A DNA stretch of 64,000 bases from Heligmosomoides polygyrus polygyrus (Eukaryota > Nematoda > Chromadorea > Rhabditida > Heligmosomidae), in assembly GCA_947396885.1 (NCBI GenBank), contig OX377202.1:25482001-25546000 (forward strand), in the 5' to 3' direction. Positions 11,432 to 21,498 of the stretch are shown piece by piece (the first letter of the stretch is position 1; each line of letters starts with the position of its first letter). The position numbers were made by a program, and so were the translations under genes. The notes below the pieces were generated by a model that was given only the letters and a program-made list of their open reading frames with translations, was not told where the DNA came from and did no database searches.

Positions 11432-11680
11432 AATTGCACGCGCGGGCGTGTTCTGAGCACGAGAACTCTGTCATATGTTAACCTTTCCGGTTGCAGCTTA
11501 TCAGTTTTGTAGGCAGAAAAATGTTCTAGTAGCGCACTGAAATACAGCAATGTAGTTTATGATTGCACAAAGTTACAGCAGTGCGAAAATGCAGGTTATC
11601 CTTGGGCGACACGATTTTTTCCAAATTCAGTCGACCCGTGCGCGAAGACGCAGAGAGCTAATGGCCTACAAATGTGCACG
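11432..11680 (+). repeat. Direct repeat, copy 2 of 2 (partner 10728-10975)
   Basis: Diverged duplicate of 10728-10975 in the same orientation. The 11674-12009 open frame downstream has no recognisable motif and is not called as a gene. Confidence 0.7.
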
Positions 11681-12009
11681 CGAGCAGAGCACTTTATGTG
11701 ATAATGTGTGATGCGAAAGAAAATTGTCCCATGCACTCGGGGTTGACAATGATTCTAGTGTTTAATGAAGTTACACGCTATGTAGAAACGGCGTCTATAT
11801 GTACCACGTCACATAATTTCCTGATTTTCGATTCACCAATGTTAAAGACGAACTTTGTACTGGCTGCCACATGTGACTGCTCTATTTCTAGCCTTGGCTC
11901 AAAAAATAGCTGCGCAATTAACTTTCCAGTAGTAACGGCTAATCCTTGTCAGAGACTGCAAACAACGGACCACTTACTCAAGTGGTCGTTCAGCGAGAGT
12001 TCGATGTAA

Positions 12010-12191
12010 GGGCCTGTTCATACTTCGCGACAAGAGCAACAAGAGCGACAGATGTAGTGTGGTGGTGTACATAAATAATTAATTCCGTCCGCGACGAATG
12101 TAGTTTGAAACGCGTAATTATTTACATACACCACACTACATCCGTTCCCCAGTCGCTCTTGTCGCTCTTTTCGCGAAATATGAACAGGCCC
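12010..12191. mobile_element. MITE, 182 bp, TAA-flanked (PIF/Harbinger-like)
   Basis: Near-palindromic element. The left end GGGCCTGTTCATACTTCGCG and the right end are inverted repeats, with arms of about 75 bases sharing AGAGCGACA and GATGTAGTGTGGTG blocks. TAA at 12007-12009 and TAA at 12192-12194 form a 3-base target duplication, the PIF/Harbinger pattern (TWA). It has no coding capacity. Confidence 0.85.
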
Positions 12192-12224
12192 TAAGATCGA
12201 ACACCCCGGAAATCCGGAATCGGG

Positions 12225-12425
12225 CGTTCGAGGATGAACGTTCGTATATGCAAAACAGTGCAGGGGCTCTTTCTTAAGCTTAGAAAAACTTATGTTAAAT
12301 TCAACCACCGTCAGATCAGTACTGGAATATGGTACGCCAGTTTTTAATCCTTACACACGAAAGGCTAGCAATGTGGTAGAGCGAGTTCAGAACAGTTTCA
12401 TCGAAAAGCTTATGATACAGTCCTA
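12225..12425 (+). mobile_element. CR1-like LINE reverse transcriptase fragment (relic)
   Basis: Plus-strand reading gives V-R-S-V-L-E-Y-G-T-P-V-F-N-P-Y-T, then R-V-Q-N-S-F-I-E-K-L. These match the conserved V-R-P-x-L-E-Y-x-S-P-V-W and R-V-Q-x-x-F-x-x-x-L blocks at the C-terminus of CR1/jockey-like RTs. It is truncated on both sides. Confidence 0.7.
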
Positions 12426-12913
12426 GAGCAATGCCTGAGTAGGGCGGCTTCTGATAAAACTTCTTAAAAGGTCACTCTACAAGCTGTCGCGGCTACTCGA
12501 TTGATAGGTTCGGTTCTATATGCATTCTTCACGACGCACTCCAGATGCAAGCTGGACAGTCTTAGAGCAAATCCTGAGCAGAAAGGCTAGGAATTTCCTT
12601 TAAAACTCCCATATGCTCACTGTACAACTTTCGCTCGCTCTATAGGTTGTCGCACCCACTCGATTGTTTCTGTCGGGCTTATATGCGTTGTTAACAGCAC
12701 GCCATGGCGGCAGTTAGCTCCAAACAGTAGGCCATGCTCGTCCAAGCGCATGGGTGGGCATCTTCCATCAGCCTAACGTCCAGAAGTTGAGGACGCCGCG
12801 CCCTAAACGATTTGCATCTGGCGCGACGCGTGGCGAGCGGAAAACGGGCGCTCTCCGGCATCCTTTTGCGCCCCTTTTGCTTGTTGGACGCAGCGGCATG
12901 TCCGCTACTGTAC

Positions 12914-13031
12914 GTAGCTTGGGTTTGACTATGGCCAACTTCCGTCAAGTGAAGTCAGGAATCGTTTAACCCAAAATTAAGCTTCGTGCCTTCACTTGAC
13001 GGAAGTTGATCATGGGCAAACCCCAAGCTAC
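12914..13031. repeat. Palindromic element, about 46-base arms
   Basis: GTAGCTTGGG at the left and CCCCAAGCTAC at the right bound inverted arms sharing the AACTTCCGTCAAGTGAAG block. The centre holds GTTTAACCCAAAATTAAGC. It is probably a MITE; the target duplication is unclear. Confidence 0.7.
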
Positions 13032-13039
13032 ATATCATA

Positions 13040-13460
13040 AGCTTTCTGGTGAAACTGCTCTGAACTCGATATATTACATTGCTGTCCTTTCATGTGCGAG
13101 GATTGGGAACTGGTGTACCATACTCCAGTCTGACAAGAAACCCTAAACGCCCGGAGAAGAATGTAACCTTCATTTGAATATAAGGCTCTAAACAGATTAA
13201 GTATGACTTTCATAGCTTTATTGGCTATACAGCGTTTATCAAAATTCTGATTACTAGTGACTCAAAATCCAAGATCTTTTATTTCTTCAACTTCATCAAG
13301 TGGTAAACCATTAATAGAGTAGTGAGGTACGTTGCCAATTCTGGTACCGATGTGGAGCATTCTAGACTTTTTCCGGAAGCGGTAAGCTTCATTCAGAGAA
13401 TCACTTCCGGACATTATTTGTAGCACTTTGGAGAAGCTCAACATCAGAATCACTTGCAAT
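13040..13460 (-). mobile_element. CR1-like LINE reverse transcriptase fragment (relic)
   Basis: Minus-strand frame 13459-13262 includes MLHIGTRIGNVPHYSINGLP and then D-E-V-E-E-I-K-D-L-G-F, the thumb region of CR1-like RTs (canonical K-C-x-x-L-H-I-G and V-K-D-L-G-V). Further toward 13040 the same strand gives a V-R-L-E-Y-G-T-P-V-like block and a final R-x-Q-S-S-F-T-R-K block, in shifted frames. Confidence 0.75.
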
Positions 13461-13564
13461 TGGTCGATAAATGGTCCCCCAAGCGCAATAGGTTATCCCA
13501 CTATACTTCAGAAGTTCGAGTAAATCGTATGTGGAAATGTTAAACAGATTTAAGCAGACAGCAG

Positions 13565-13820
13565 ATGGATGTGCCGCATGTCGCTTGCATCCGATTCCAC
13601 TTTCCTGATTCGGATTTCAAACGAATCCATCCCTCCGGGTTCGGTGAATTGGTGCCGTCTGAAAAGGATGAAGCACTGAGTTGTACATTGGGTGACCACC
13701 ACAAGTATTTGAATAGGCCAGATAAGCATTCAAGTTGTTTCCACGACATCACGGAGGAGTAGAATGCGTGCGCATCCCAAAAGGGATTGATCAAGGTCCT
13801 TCATCCTTTATCCTTTATTA
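13565..13820 (+). repeat. tRNA-derived SINE, degenerate
   Basis: Plus orientation copy with CATCCCTCCGGGTTCGGTGAATTGG, a GGATGAAGCACTGA block, GCATTCAAGT, the CACGACATCACGG block, GAATGCGTGCGCATCCCAAAA and the CTTTATCCTTTAT tail. The tRNA head is eroded. Confidence 0.65.
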
Positions 13821-13917
13821 CGCCTAAAATGAACGGCAATCCGATATATCCGATATATCTAGCCGACCTCTATCCGATATATATCCGATACAGGTCAGCT
13901 TTTTACACTTTTACACA

Positions 13918-14022
13918 ACTTCGGTACCAACTCATTGACCCCGAAGGGATGCAAGGCTTAACCGGGCGGGAGCGAGCCAGGAACATTGCGTCGGTGTGCC
14001 TCCTTCGACTGTGCAACCAGTC
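13918..14022 (-). repeat. tRNA-derived SINE, 5' fragment
   Basis: GGTACCAACTCATTGACCCCG, GGGATGCAAGGCTTAACCGGG and the CTTCGACTGTGC block match the minus-orientation SINE copies. Confidence 0.5.
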
Positions 14023-14236
14023 GCTCAAATGAGATGCCAATACCAGATTGTTTTGCACATTTGTTAAGAAATAATTAAAAATTCCGTGCATCACCATATT
14101 GAAGTCCTTGACACTTTTTATCTCTCATCTGCTTTGATGTGTAATTTTCGCACTAAAGCATCAAAGCATTGAGAAATTCATATACGACTGCATTAAGTAA
14201 AATCCATGTCCAATCGCCTTGAAACCGGCTTTGTTA

Positions 14237-14653
14237 TTAACAACATTTGAAATACTTGTGTGTCACGAGGTTGCTAGGTGAAAGTTTTAATGTTCTCCTG
14301 ACGTTTCGTCCGTTTCGTCGTCTTCAGAGGGAAAATGCTCCATCGTGGGTCTAGTAGCCTAGCGCTAGACTCAGGACGGTGGAGCATCATGTGTGTCCGT
14401 CTTCATCCCTCGAGTTTTCCAACTGTTGTTCAGGCAAGTGTGGTTTTCTGGAATTTTGGTTTTTCGAATTGTGGTTCCGGCTTTAGGTCGAGACCGGCTA
14501 GCGTGCGTGAAACGCTTGGTCGGGTAACTTGCAAAGATAAAGCCTCGAACCGTTTTTAGACCTCTAAAGACGACGAGGCGGTCGGAACTTCAGGCCAGTA
14601 ATGAAGCTTCCACCTAACAACCTCGTGCACAGAAGTACTTCAAATATTGTTAA
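14237..14653. mobile_element. Foldback element, about 417 bp, TTAA at both ends
   Basis: Inverted arms of about 95-100 bases: CAACATTTGAAATACTT...CACGAGGTTG...TAGGTG...CTGACGTTTCG...CGTCGTCTTCAGAGG on the left, with the reverse complement on the right. TTAA at 14237-14240 and TTAA at 14650-14653 suggest a piggyBac-type target site (inference). Half copies of its arm lie at 1425-1500 and 28365-28430. Confidence 0.65.
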
Positions 14654-14814
14654 CTGCGCTAAATATTATTACTTGCAGCCGCATTCACTGTCAAGAAAAG
14701 AGATATCAGCGAAACAGCACATTGATAGGTGACACTCAAATGGTGAGCAGCGATTTTAAGACATCACATTGCCTATGAAGTAATTAGCATTATAATGCCT
14801 ACGAATATAGAGAG

Positions 14815-15125
14815 GGCCTCCAGAGTTTCAGGCTTTGTCGTCGTTTGAAGATAAGAGACCCTGTCGCACAACCCAAGTTGTCGAAAATTAGGTGGGCTGG
14901 CCACATAGGCGCTTCTCCAACACACGCTGGACAATAGCCGTCACCGACTAGATTTCGCGGAATATGACAGGACGCCTATCAACGCGTCCGTCGAACTTCT
15001 TCGTGAAGGTCGTGGACGAGAGATATGACGCTTACCGTTTCCCTCTAGCGAGGAGGATTCATTGGAACGCTGTGGACGCTGCTGGCTGCCGCTAGAGCAA
15101 CTCGATATCAATGGGACGATAGGTG
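14815..15125 (+). mobile_element. RTE-type LINE, 3' end of ORF (relic)
   Basis: Starts with the TGTCGCACAACCCAAGTTGTC region. Then AAAATTAGGTGGGCTGGCCA encodes K-I-R-W-A-G-H. A degraded R-R-T-S-S stretch and the TGGAACGCTGTGGACGCTG block follow in the order of RTE C-termini. Several frameshifts and stops are present. Confidence 0.75.
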
Positions 15126-15499
15126 ACAGGTGATTTTAAAAAATGCGGCCTGTGAGAAGCTTTGGGTCTATCCTATTTGGGAGGTGGCAACCCTTATGCT
15201 GCTGATCACTATTTACGATGTCAAATCACTGCCTGTCCTAGACTTCTCACATCACGAGACAGCTAATGGTGCTCTCGAAACAATTCGGAGAGCGTGCAGG
15301 CAAGTGTGTTCGTTTCCTAAAGAGAGCGATCCGGATTTTATACTTATGTATAGTGTTGCTAGAGGTGATGAGCTGCTAGAGGAAATGTCTGACTCAGTGT
15401 GCTTTACTGGAACTTTCACAGGAATAAGGATAGCAATGGAGAATAAGGGGAGGCGTTAACCGACCTTTTTTACTAATCGTAAGATGGCTACGTTTTTTA

Positions 15500-16000
15500 C
15501 TTCTATCGGCTATCGGCTGCTAGAGCGATCTCTTCCGTCTAGAGTATGGTCCTCAGATGGCCACTCTCAAGGTGATTCAGTATGCAATCAAGCGTAGAAG
15601 AGGAACGGATTCAGAGCCGACCCTTGGTGTACGCCCACTGTGATGTCCACTTTCCTTGTCACCCCGTATGGAGTTCGTATCGCCGCTTTCGAGCCTTTGT
15701 ACATATCCTTTATCACCGTGGTCGGACATTGCGGGACACCCCTCCCTCGAATGGATTCTGGAGCGCGGCCTAGGGTACCCTGTCATAGGCCATTTCCAGG
15801 TCCAGAAATGTCATGTAGCAGGGGCCTCGCTTCTCCCGATATTTCTCCATCACATGGCAAGCTATAAAAATGACGTCTGTGGTGGACCTCTCAGGCATGA
15901 AGCCTCACTGCTCCTGGGAAATGGTGACCATCTCCCTTAGCCTTGAGTCGTGCACTCGTTCGTAGACCTTCATCGCGTAAGAGAACAATTTGCTCCCCCG
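15500..16000 (-). mobile_element. RTE-type LINE, reverse transcriptase palm fragment (relic)
   Basis: On the minus strand the frame near 15800-15730 reads T-F-L-D-L-E-M-A-Y-D-R-V-P-R, matching the RTE motif F-L-D-L-E-K-A-Y-D-R-L-P-R that contains the first catalytic Asp. Upstream are pieces of the Q-x-G-F-x-P-E-R-S-T-T-D region. The rest is frame-broken. Confidence 0.75.
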
Positions 16001-16519
16001 TAGTTGGAGTAGTCATACGAACATGTCATGCAGTGTAAGAAAACATTAAAGGAAGCGGAATAAAGGCAAGGGAGTAGTTTTCCTCGTTACTAGGTGATTC
16101 TAGTTGCTTGTTTTGTCTTTTCCCGCTTACTATAACTTTAACTTATGTTCCTTTGCTTTGTTTTGCTTTTGCATGGTCTTTGTACAAAATAAATAATTTA
16201 ATAAATAAATATAAACGAGAGCGATATAGAGTTGGTATGCTTTATCACAGTAATTCCAAAATCAAATTCCATAATCCATTAAAAACAATTGTCAGGTCAG
16301 GGCTTATCTCTTCCACCAGAGGTTTACTTAAAGGTGCCCATTTTTATGCCGCTGTGTACCCAGCAATACAATACAGGTCTAAAACGTTTACATTAAAATG
16401 TTGAGGATCCACTTCAAATTCATATAGTTTCTGTTTATTATAAATGGAGGCGGATAGCAGAAATCAAACCCATTCGACAATAGAATTTGAAATCAGATTT
16501 ATTCGACATTCGATTAGTG

Positions 16520-16905
16520 CACCATAGACACCTATGGTGCTACCTGTTTTCAGCGATACATTTTTAGATAGACCATATATAGATAGACCAGATATAGACC
16601 ATGCTTGCTATTCGAAGAAAAAGGTACAACCTGATCATGATCTACAAAATTCTAAATTAAATGACGGGTCTACCTGTGAAACAGTTTTACACGATTTTAC
16701 CTTCCACCACTCGAGGTGCACGGGCAAAACTTCATTTTCCAAGATCTAGGACTTCTCTGCGTGCCACGTCCTTTACACAAAGGGCTGGTTTCGAATTCAT
16801 CAAATTGTCGGAAACATCTCCCATTCCTGACTCCTTGAGTAAATTCAAAGGGCTTCTAGACAGATATTTCCGAAGCGCTCAATTGACTACCTTCTTATGA
16901 TTGTA
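16520..16905 (+). mobile_element. CR1-like LINE, C-terminal tail of ORF2 (relic)
   Basis: Reading frame 16661-16900 has F-T-Q-R-A-G-x-E-F-I-K-L, then TSPIPDSLSKFKGLLDRYF. This matches the terminal F-x-x-R-x-x-x-x-W-x-x-L-P...S-L-x-x-F-K-x-x-L-D pattern of CR1-like elements. An earlier frame (16534-16749) overlaps it with a frameshift. Confidence 0.65.
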
Positions 16906-17171
16906 GAAATTGATGTTCAATCAATCGTCTTTTTCACCACATTCTCTTTTGAGCTTTTTTTAAACATTTTTCTTAGCATCCTCATGAATTGTTTATGTTT
17001 ATGTTTTGCGTGAATTTCACGCATAAATAGATATAGAGCAAAAATTGGCTTTCAATTTTCAATAAGATGACAATTTTTTAATAATAAACCGTATTTTTTC
17101 GCTGTTCCTCGAAACTCCTCGCCCCTTTTCACTGCCACAGAGTCTTCTTCGATTCCGAACCTATTTAGGCA

Positions 17172-17609
17172 ATGCATACGGTTCATGTTCTTGTCATCAC
17201 AGCTTTATTATGCACGCTTGTTGCCGTTACGACTGCCACACCTGGACAGGCTAAAGATGCCCTGAGGGCACCGTCACATAAATCATTATCTGCAAGCAGA
17301 GGTCGAACAAAGAGGAGTGACCCGAAGACTCCTAACATCGATATGGCTGCAAGGTGAGTATGGTGTAATGCAAACTGTGGAATACTTCATTCTGAAAAGT
17401 GCATTTTGTTCAGAGAACTCCGCGTGAAGCGGGCTTGGGGTTGGAGGAGAAGATTCCGCAGTCGATCCCGTTGTGGTCGGTCCATACGAGAGAAGCGGCA
17501 GTTCTTCCCAGGAGTGTACCCACCTTTCGGCGGATTTCCACCATTCGGACTCGGCGGATTTGGAGGCGGATGCTGTTGCTGTTGCTGTTGCTGTTGCGGA
17601 TGGGGATGA
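17172..17609 (+). CDS. Secreted glycine-rich peptide gene 1, with nine-Cys run (two exons)
   Basis: Predicted 125-residue secreted precursor. Exon 1 is 17172-17353 and exon 2 is 17414-17609, with a 60-base intron opening GTGAGT and closing TTCAG. The junction splits an Arg codon (phase 2). Residues 1-22 are a signal peptide (hydrophobic core VLVITALLCTLVAVTTA). A basic middle region contains K-R and R-R sites; the processing-like site E-K-R-Q-F-F precedes a tail of P-F-G-G and G-F-G-G repeats, nine consecutive Cys and G-W-G. The start follows CTATTTAG by 3 bases, a good trans-splice acceptor, and AATAAA lies at 17658. The layout resembles nematode nlp/cnc glycine-rich defence peptides and gene 2 at 34701. 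Function is inferred; it could instead be cuticle or mucus associated. Confidence 0.75.
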
Positions 17610-17657
17610 AGCGAACATCCGCGTCCAGCATATCTTATTCTGTGCCTCTAATTATTA

Positions 17658-17663
17658 AATAAA
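17658..17663 (+). terminator. Poly(A) signal of glycine-rich gene 1
   Basis: Canonical AATAAA 49 bases after the TGA stop at 17607-17609. Confidence 0.7.
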
Positions 17664-18109
17664 AGCAATAATAATTATCTGATTCGTTAACCTACAAAGC
17701 AAAATCGGGTGGAACTAGCGTGGAATCGATTGATTGTTTTTACCACTTATGGTTCGTATCCTATATAGGATTTAAAATACTCTAACTAATTCTCAAAGGC
17801 ATGCTTGATGAAAAGCTTTGACTGCCTTCGCGGATTATCATTACAGAATCTGTTGAAAAGCAATTTGTTAATACCAAGTGCATAGCAGTCATTCCGCCGG
17901 TCATCGAAGTGCGCAGCTGGGCGTCAGCATCGACTACTTTCATCCTTGTCGCGTTCCAGAGCAGCCAAGTGGTCTTTCTTCTAGCACTCGAGAAAAAAGA
18001 ACAGTGTCAAACGTTTCGTTCAAGACTTTCATAAGCAGGTCCAGCAAACTCATTGGTGTCTATTCCAACTTTTAGCAACCTGCGGAACCACTTGGTTAAG
18101 GGCGTCGTC

Positions 18110-18300
18110 TAGCAATTGTCAGCGAAACGGGACCGACGAACGTGGCCGGCCCACCTAATTTTTATTAACCTGGCATGAGAGACTGCACTCTGATCCTTGA
18201 AAACCTACGAAGCTCGCAACACCCCAGGGCTCTATCACACTCTGAGCATCGGCGTCTCGATACCTGCCTGCGCACTCTGATCACATATTCATCGTTCATG
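18110..18300 (-). mobile_element. RTE-type LINE fragment (relic)
   Basis: ACGTGGCCGGCCCACCTAAT is shared with 9189-9210. On the minus strand it encodes the conserved R-W-A-G-H block. Downstream similarity to 9230-9290 (a GAAGCT block) supports a common origin. Confidence 0.6.
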
Positions 18301-18889
18301 TATTTGGCGCAAGCGTCTAGGATAGTTTAGAGCTAGAAGCCCACAAGACAGAAGGAAGCATATGTATAATAAGTTCACCCTGGGACTTTCGCCCTCTTCG
18401 CTACAACGGTAACGCGAAACACGGTAGAAGGTAGGCTCGTCGAGTTTCTTAGGCAACACCAGTTACATTTTTAACTCCAAGTAGATGCTGTATCGCGAAG
18501 TCTCCTACACACTTCCTTGTGAAGATCTTGATTAGTGTTATTGATTGAGGAGAATAGAGGTACATGGTTTATCGTTGACAGAGCTAACACATGATCTATG
18601 GCAGCGGTAGGGTACATACGAGGTTGGCAAGGAGACAGATCCACCGATCCTCGGGCGTCCTCGAGCTCGAATCTCCTTTGCTCGTTCCCGACCATGCTCC
18701 GCCTCCTGTAATCAAGTATTGAGATCTCCGTCAAGCTTAACACATTGACGACAATCGCGTTTTGTGGCAGAAAGCCGCCTGGAACACGCGCGCATTTCTA
18801 CGCGCCCGCGCTATGAGCCACCGGTGGCTCATAAATTCCCACGCGGACCGATTTTTGGTTTTGCGTGCCAAACTGTAAAAATTCCACCA

Positions 18890-19345
18890 GAGGGGTTATT
18901 TGGGGTGCTGATTACGAATCTGATATCCGTTTATGACATTTCGGCCGATTACGGTAGGTACGGTTGAGTAAGGGTACCGAGGTCATGATCACCGTTTTCA
19001 CCCAATCGTCACTCAGGGGGTTATTTGAGGTGCTGATCACGAATCTGACGTCCGTTTTTGGTATTGCGGTAGAGTACGGTAGCAACGGGTAATCGTCGAC
19101 AGCCTTAGCCACCCGTACCTAGCGTAACTACCTAGTCCACCGTGATACCAAAAACGGATGTCGAATTCGTGATCAGCACCGCAAATACCCCCCCCCCCAT
19201 AGGCAAACTTTGAGCGAAATCGGTTACCTTGACTCCGACAGCCTTACTCATCCGTACCTACCGTAACCTCCCTGATCTGCCCAAGTTTCATAAAAGGATA
19301 TCAGATTCGTGATCAGCATTTCAAATAACCTCCTTGGGCGAAGTT
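18890..19345. repeat. Cluster of inverted repeat units (GTGCTGATCACGAATCTGA family)
   Basis: At least four diverged units alternate in orientation. Each has GTGCTGAT(T/C)ACGAATCTGA, a TCCGTTTTTGG block and a TACGGTAG block, with TTATTTGGGGTG at unit ends. Related pieces occur at 19985-20170, 25500-25610 and 42285-42600. A run of C lies near 19190. It is probably a foldback or MITE cluster, and no gene is seen. Confidence 0.6.
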
Positions 19346-19349
19346 TGGG

Positions 19350-21340
19350 TAAAAATACAGACTCGAATTGATTTGACTGTAGAATTGGTCTCCTTCCTAG
19401 TAAAATTTTTTAATTCGATATATCTAATGAAAGCAAAGGCAATTTTCTTGCTTATTCCTGTTGGACATTCACCTGTCACAATAATTAGGAGAAAGAAAAA
19501 CATCTATAACAAACCGACGGCAGCAGTACAAAAAATAGAGCGAAAAGTTATGAGCCACCGCTGGCTTATATTGTCCTACGCGGACAGACACGTATTAGCC
19601 TCCGGTGCCTCATATTGTCGTCAATGTGTTAAGCCATGCCTTGCTTATTGATTGCAGACTTATCGATGGATTTCCTGGCTTTCATAGTAGCTCAGGATAG
19701 CTCAACACATTTTGAGAATTAGCAGCTGAGGGAGATCTGAAATCCTCTGAAAATCATAGAAGTGACAAGCAGCAGAGAGCGAACGAAGAAGGGTATCAGC
19801 GGAACGCGAAAAAAATTCCATTACAGGCGACCTTGAAGAATAAAGTTATACAAACCAAAGGCTTCGAAATGAAATCATTGCGAGCAACTCTTCACAGGTT
19901 GTTGAAGTGGTGTTGCATATCTAGAATAGCACAATGTAATTGCTTATTTCGTGGGATATCACTTGATCTGCACTGTCCGTGTGTGCACATATGCTGAACT
20001 ACCGTAATCGGCCGAAATTTTAAAAACGGATGTCGCATTGATTGAAGCCCACGCTGCATTCGTGTGCGATCTGCTCTCACTAGGGAATTGTTTCGACCTC
20101 CCATGGAACTTCAAGTTGTGACCAGGATCATTGGAAAGAGCTCGGAATGCTGATCTAGAACACACATCATAAGTCAATCAAGACTGCCAGGATAGTAGCA
20201 GAAGTGACGGCTTTCAACTGTACCTCATGAGGCTTCACGTTGAGGATTTTGGTGATGCGACCTTGCAATATAAGAAAATGAGGGTTATTAACATTGACAC
20301 CAACGCTTCGGAAGAAATCCGAAACCTAAAACGCGCTGACTGATTAAGGAATGGTTGCATTCAAACCACACTCGCCGATACACTTATAACCGAAAAAAAC
20401 CCGTCCGAGTTTTCTGGTGTGCAACGCCCACAGCCTCTCGATCCAAGCCTGGCTTTTATTAGCCATGTAGCGCCCTTACTACAGGCTCTTACGTTGGAGC
20501 CAGGAATCAAGGACAATAACGATGCTACGACGCTCTATGGGATTTTCTACCCATCAGAAGTTCCCCCCCCCCCCTTCACCCGACCCTATTTGCGCCGGAG
20601 AAGCATGCAAGCAAATATCACTAGCTGCAGCGACTGATTAGCAGAGGGATAGACAACTTGGTCCCGTAACGATTTCCTTGAATTTCACTCAGAAACTACG
20701 GCGGACAACTCAAACGGGTTTTTTCCGGTTGCAAGCTTATCAAACACTTCAAACCACAAACATACCTTTGCGGTGCTCCCATTGATAGTGTAGGAGTTTC
20801 TCCCATTAACGATAAACTGAAAAATAGTTTCAGTGATGCTATACCAAGAAAAAAGAAGCTGATTCTACCTGCCGCCGAATAACAATCTCATCGCAGTGAT
20901 GATACCCCATTGGACCATGTTTCTTGTCCCTATTATCGAAAGTTATAGACACAGTTGCCTTGATGATGCCTGCTTGCCCTTGCTCATAAACTAATCCTGG
21001 AGCTGACCTAAAAGCACACATTCAAGATAACTGAGAAATATGTACATTTTTATGTACAGTCATGCCATAAGTCAAAGCTGCGCAAAGAATTACTTCGGTA
21101 TAAGGTGGAGTACAAAAACAACCTACCAGCCCTGATGTGTTAGAATTGTTATGCCAAGCACAAATCAAATGGAGTGGAGGAAAAACAACAAGTGGAGCAA
21201 ATGGAGGAAAGCAGCAAATGGAGCAAATGGAGGAAGGCATTCAATTATTTCATTGACGACTAATCTTTCTGACTAAACTCTAATTTCTTCCTTGCGGTGC
21301 GAGCGTATCCGATTGGAGCACGCTAGTCACTGCTCCTGGA
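19350..21340. other. Gene-free stretch with repeat fragments
   Basis: Bases 20040-20165 have an inverted counterpart at 25510-25610 (GGTCGAAACA and AAAGAGCTCGGAATGCTGAT blocks). A small GGAGCAAATGGAGGAA duplication lies at 21191-21238. The open frames here lack motifs or splice context. Confidence 0.4.
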
Positions 21341-21498
21341 TAGCAACATGTGTTCCGAGCCTCCAACAGAATAGCAACACATTGTTTCTATTGCAACAGA
21401 ATAGCAACATCTGTTTCTGTTGGCAACCGCTGTTGCTATTCTGTTGAAGGAGGCGTGGCTGGGCGGAGACTGTTCGGCTCGTCGAACCCGAATGTCCG

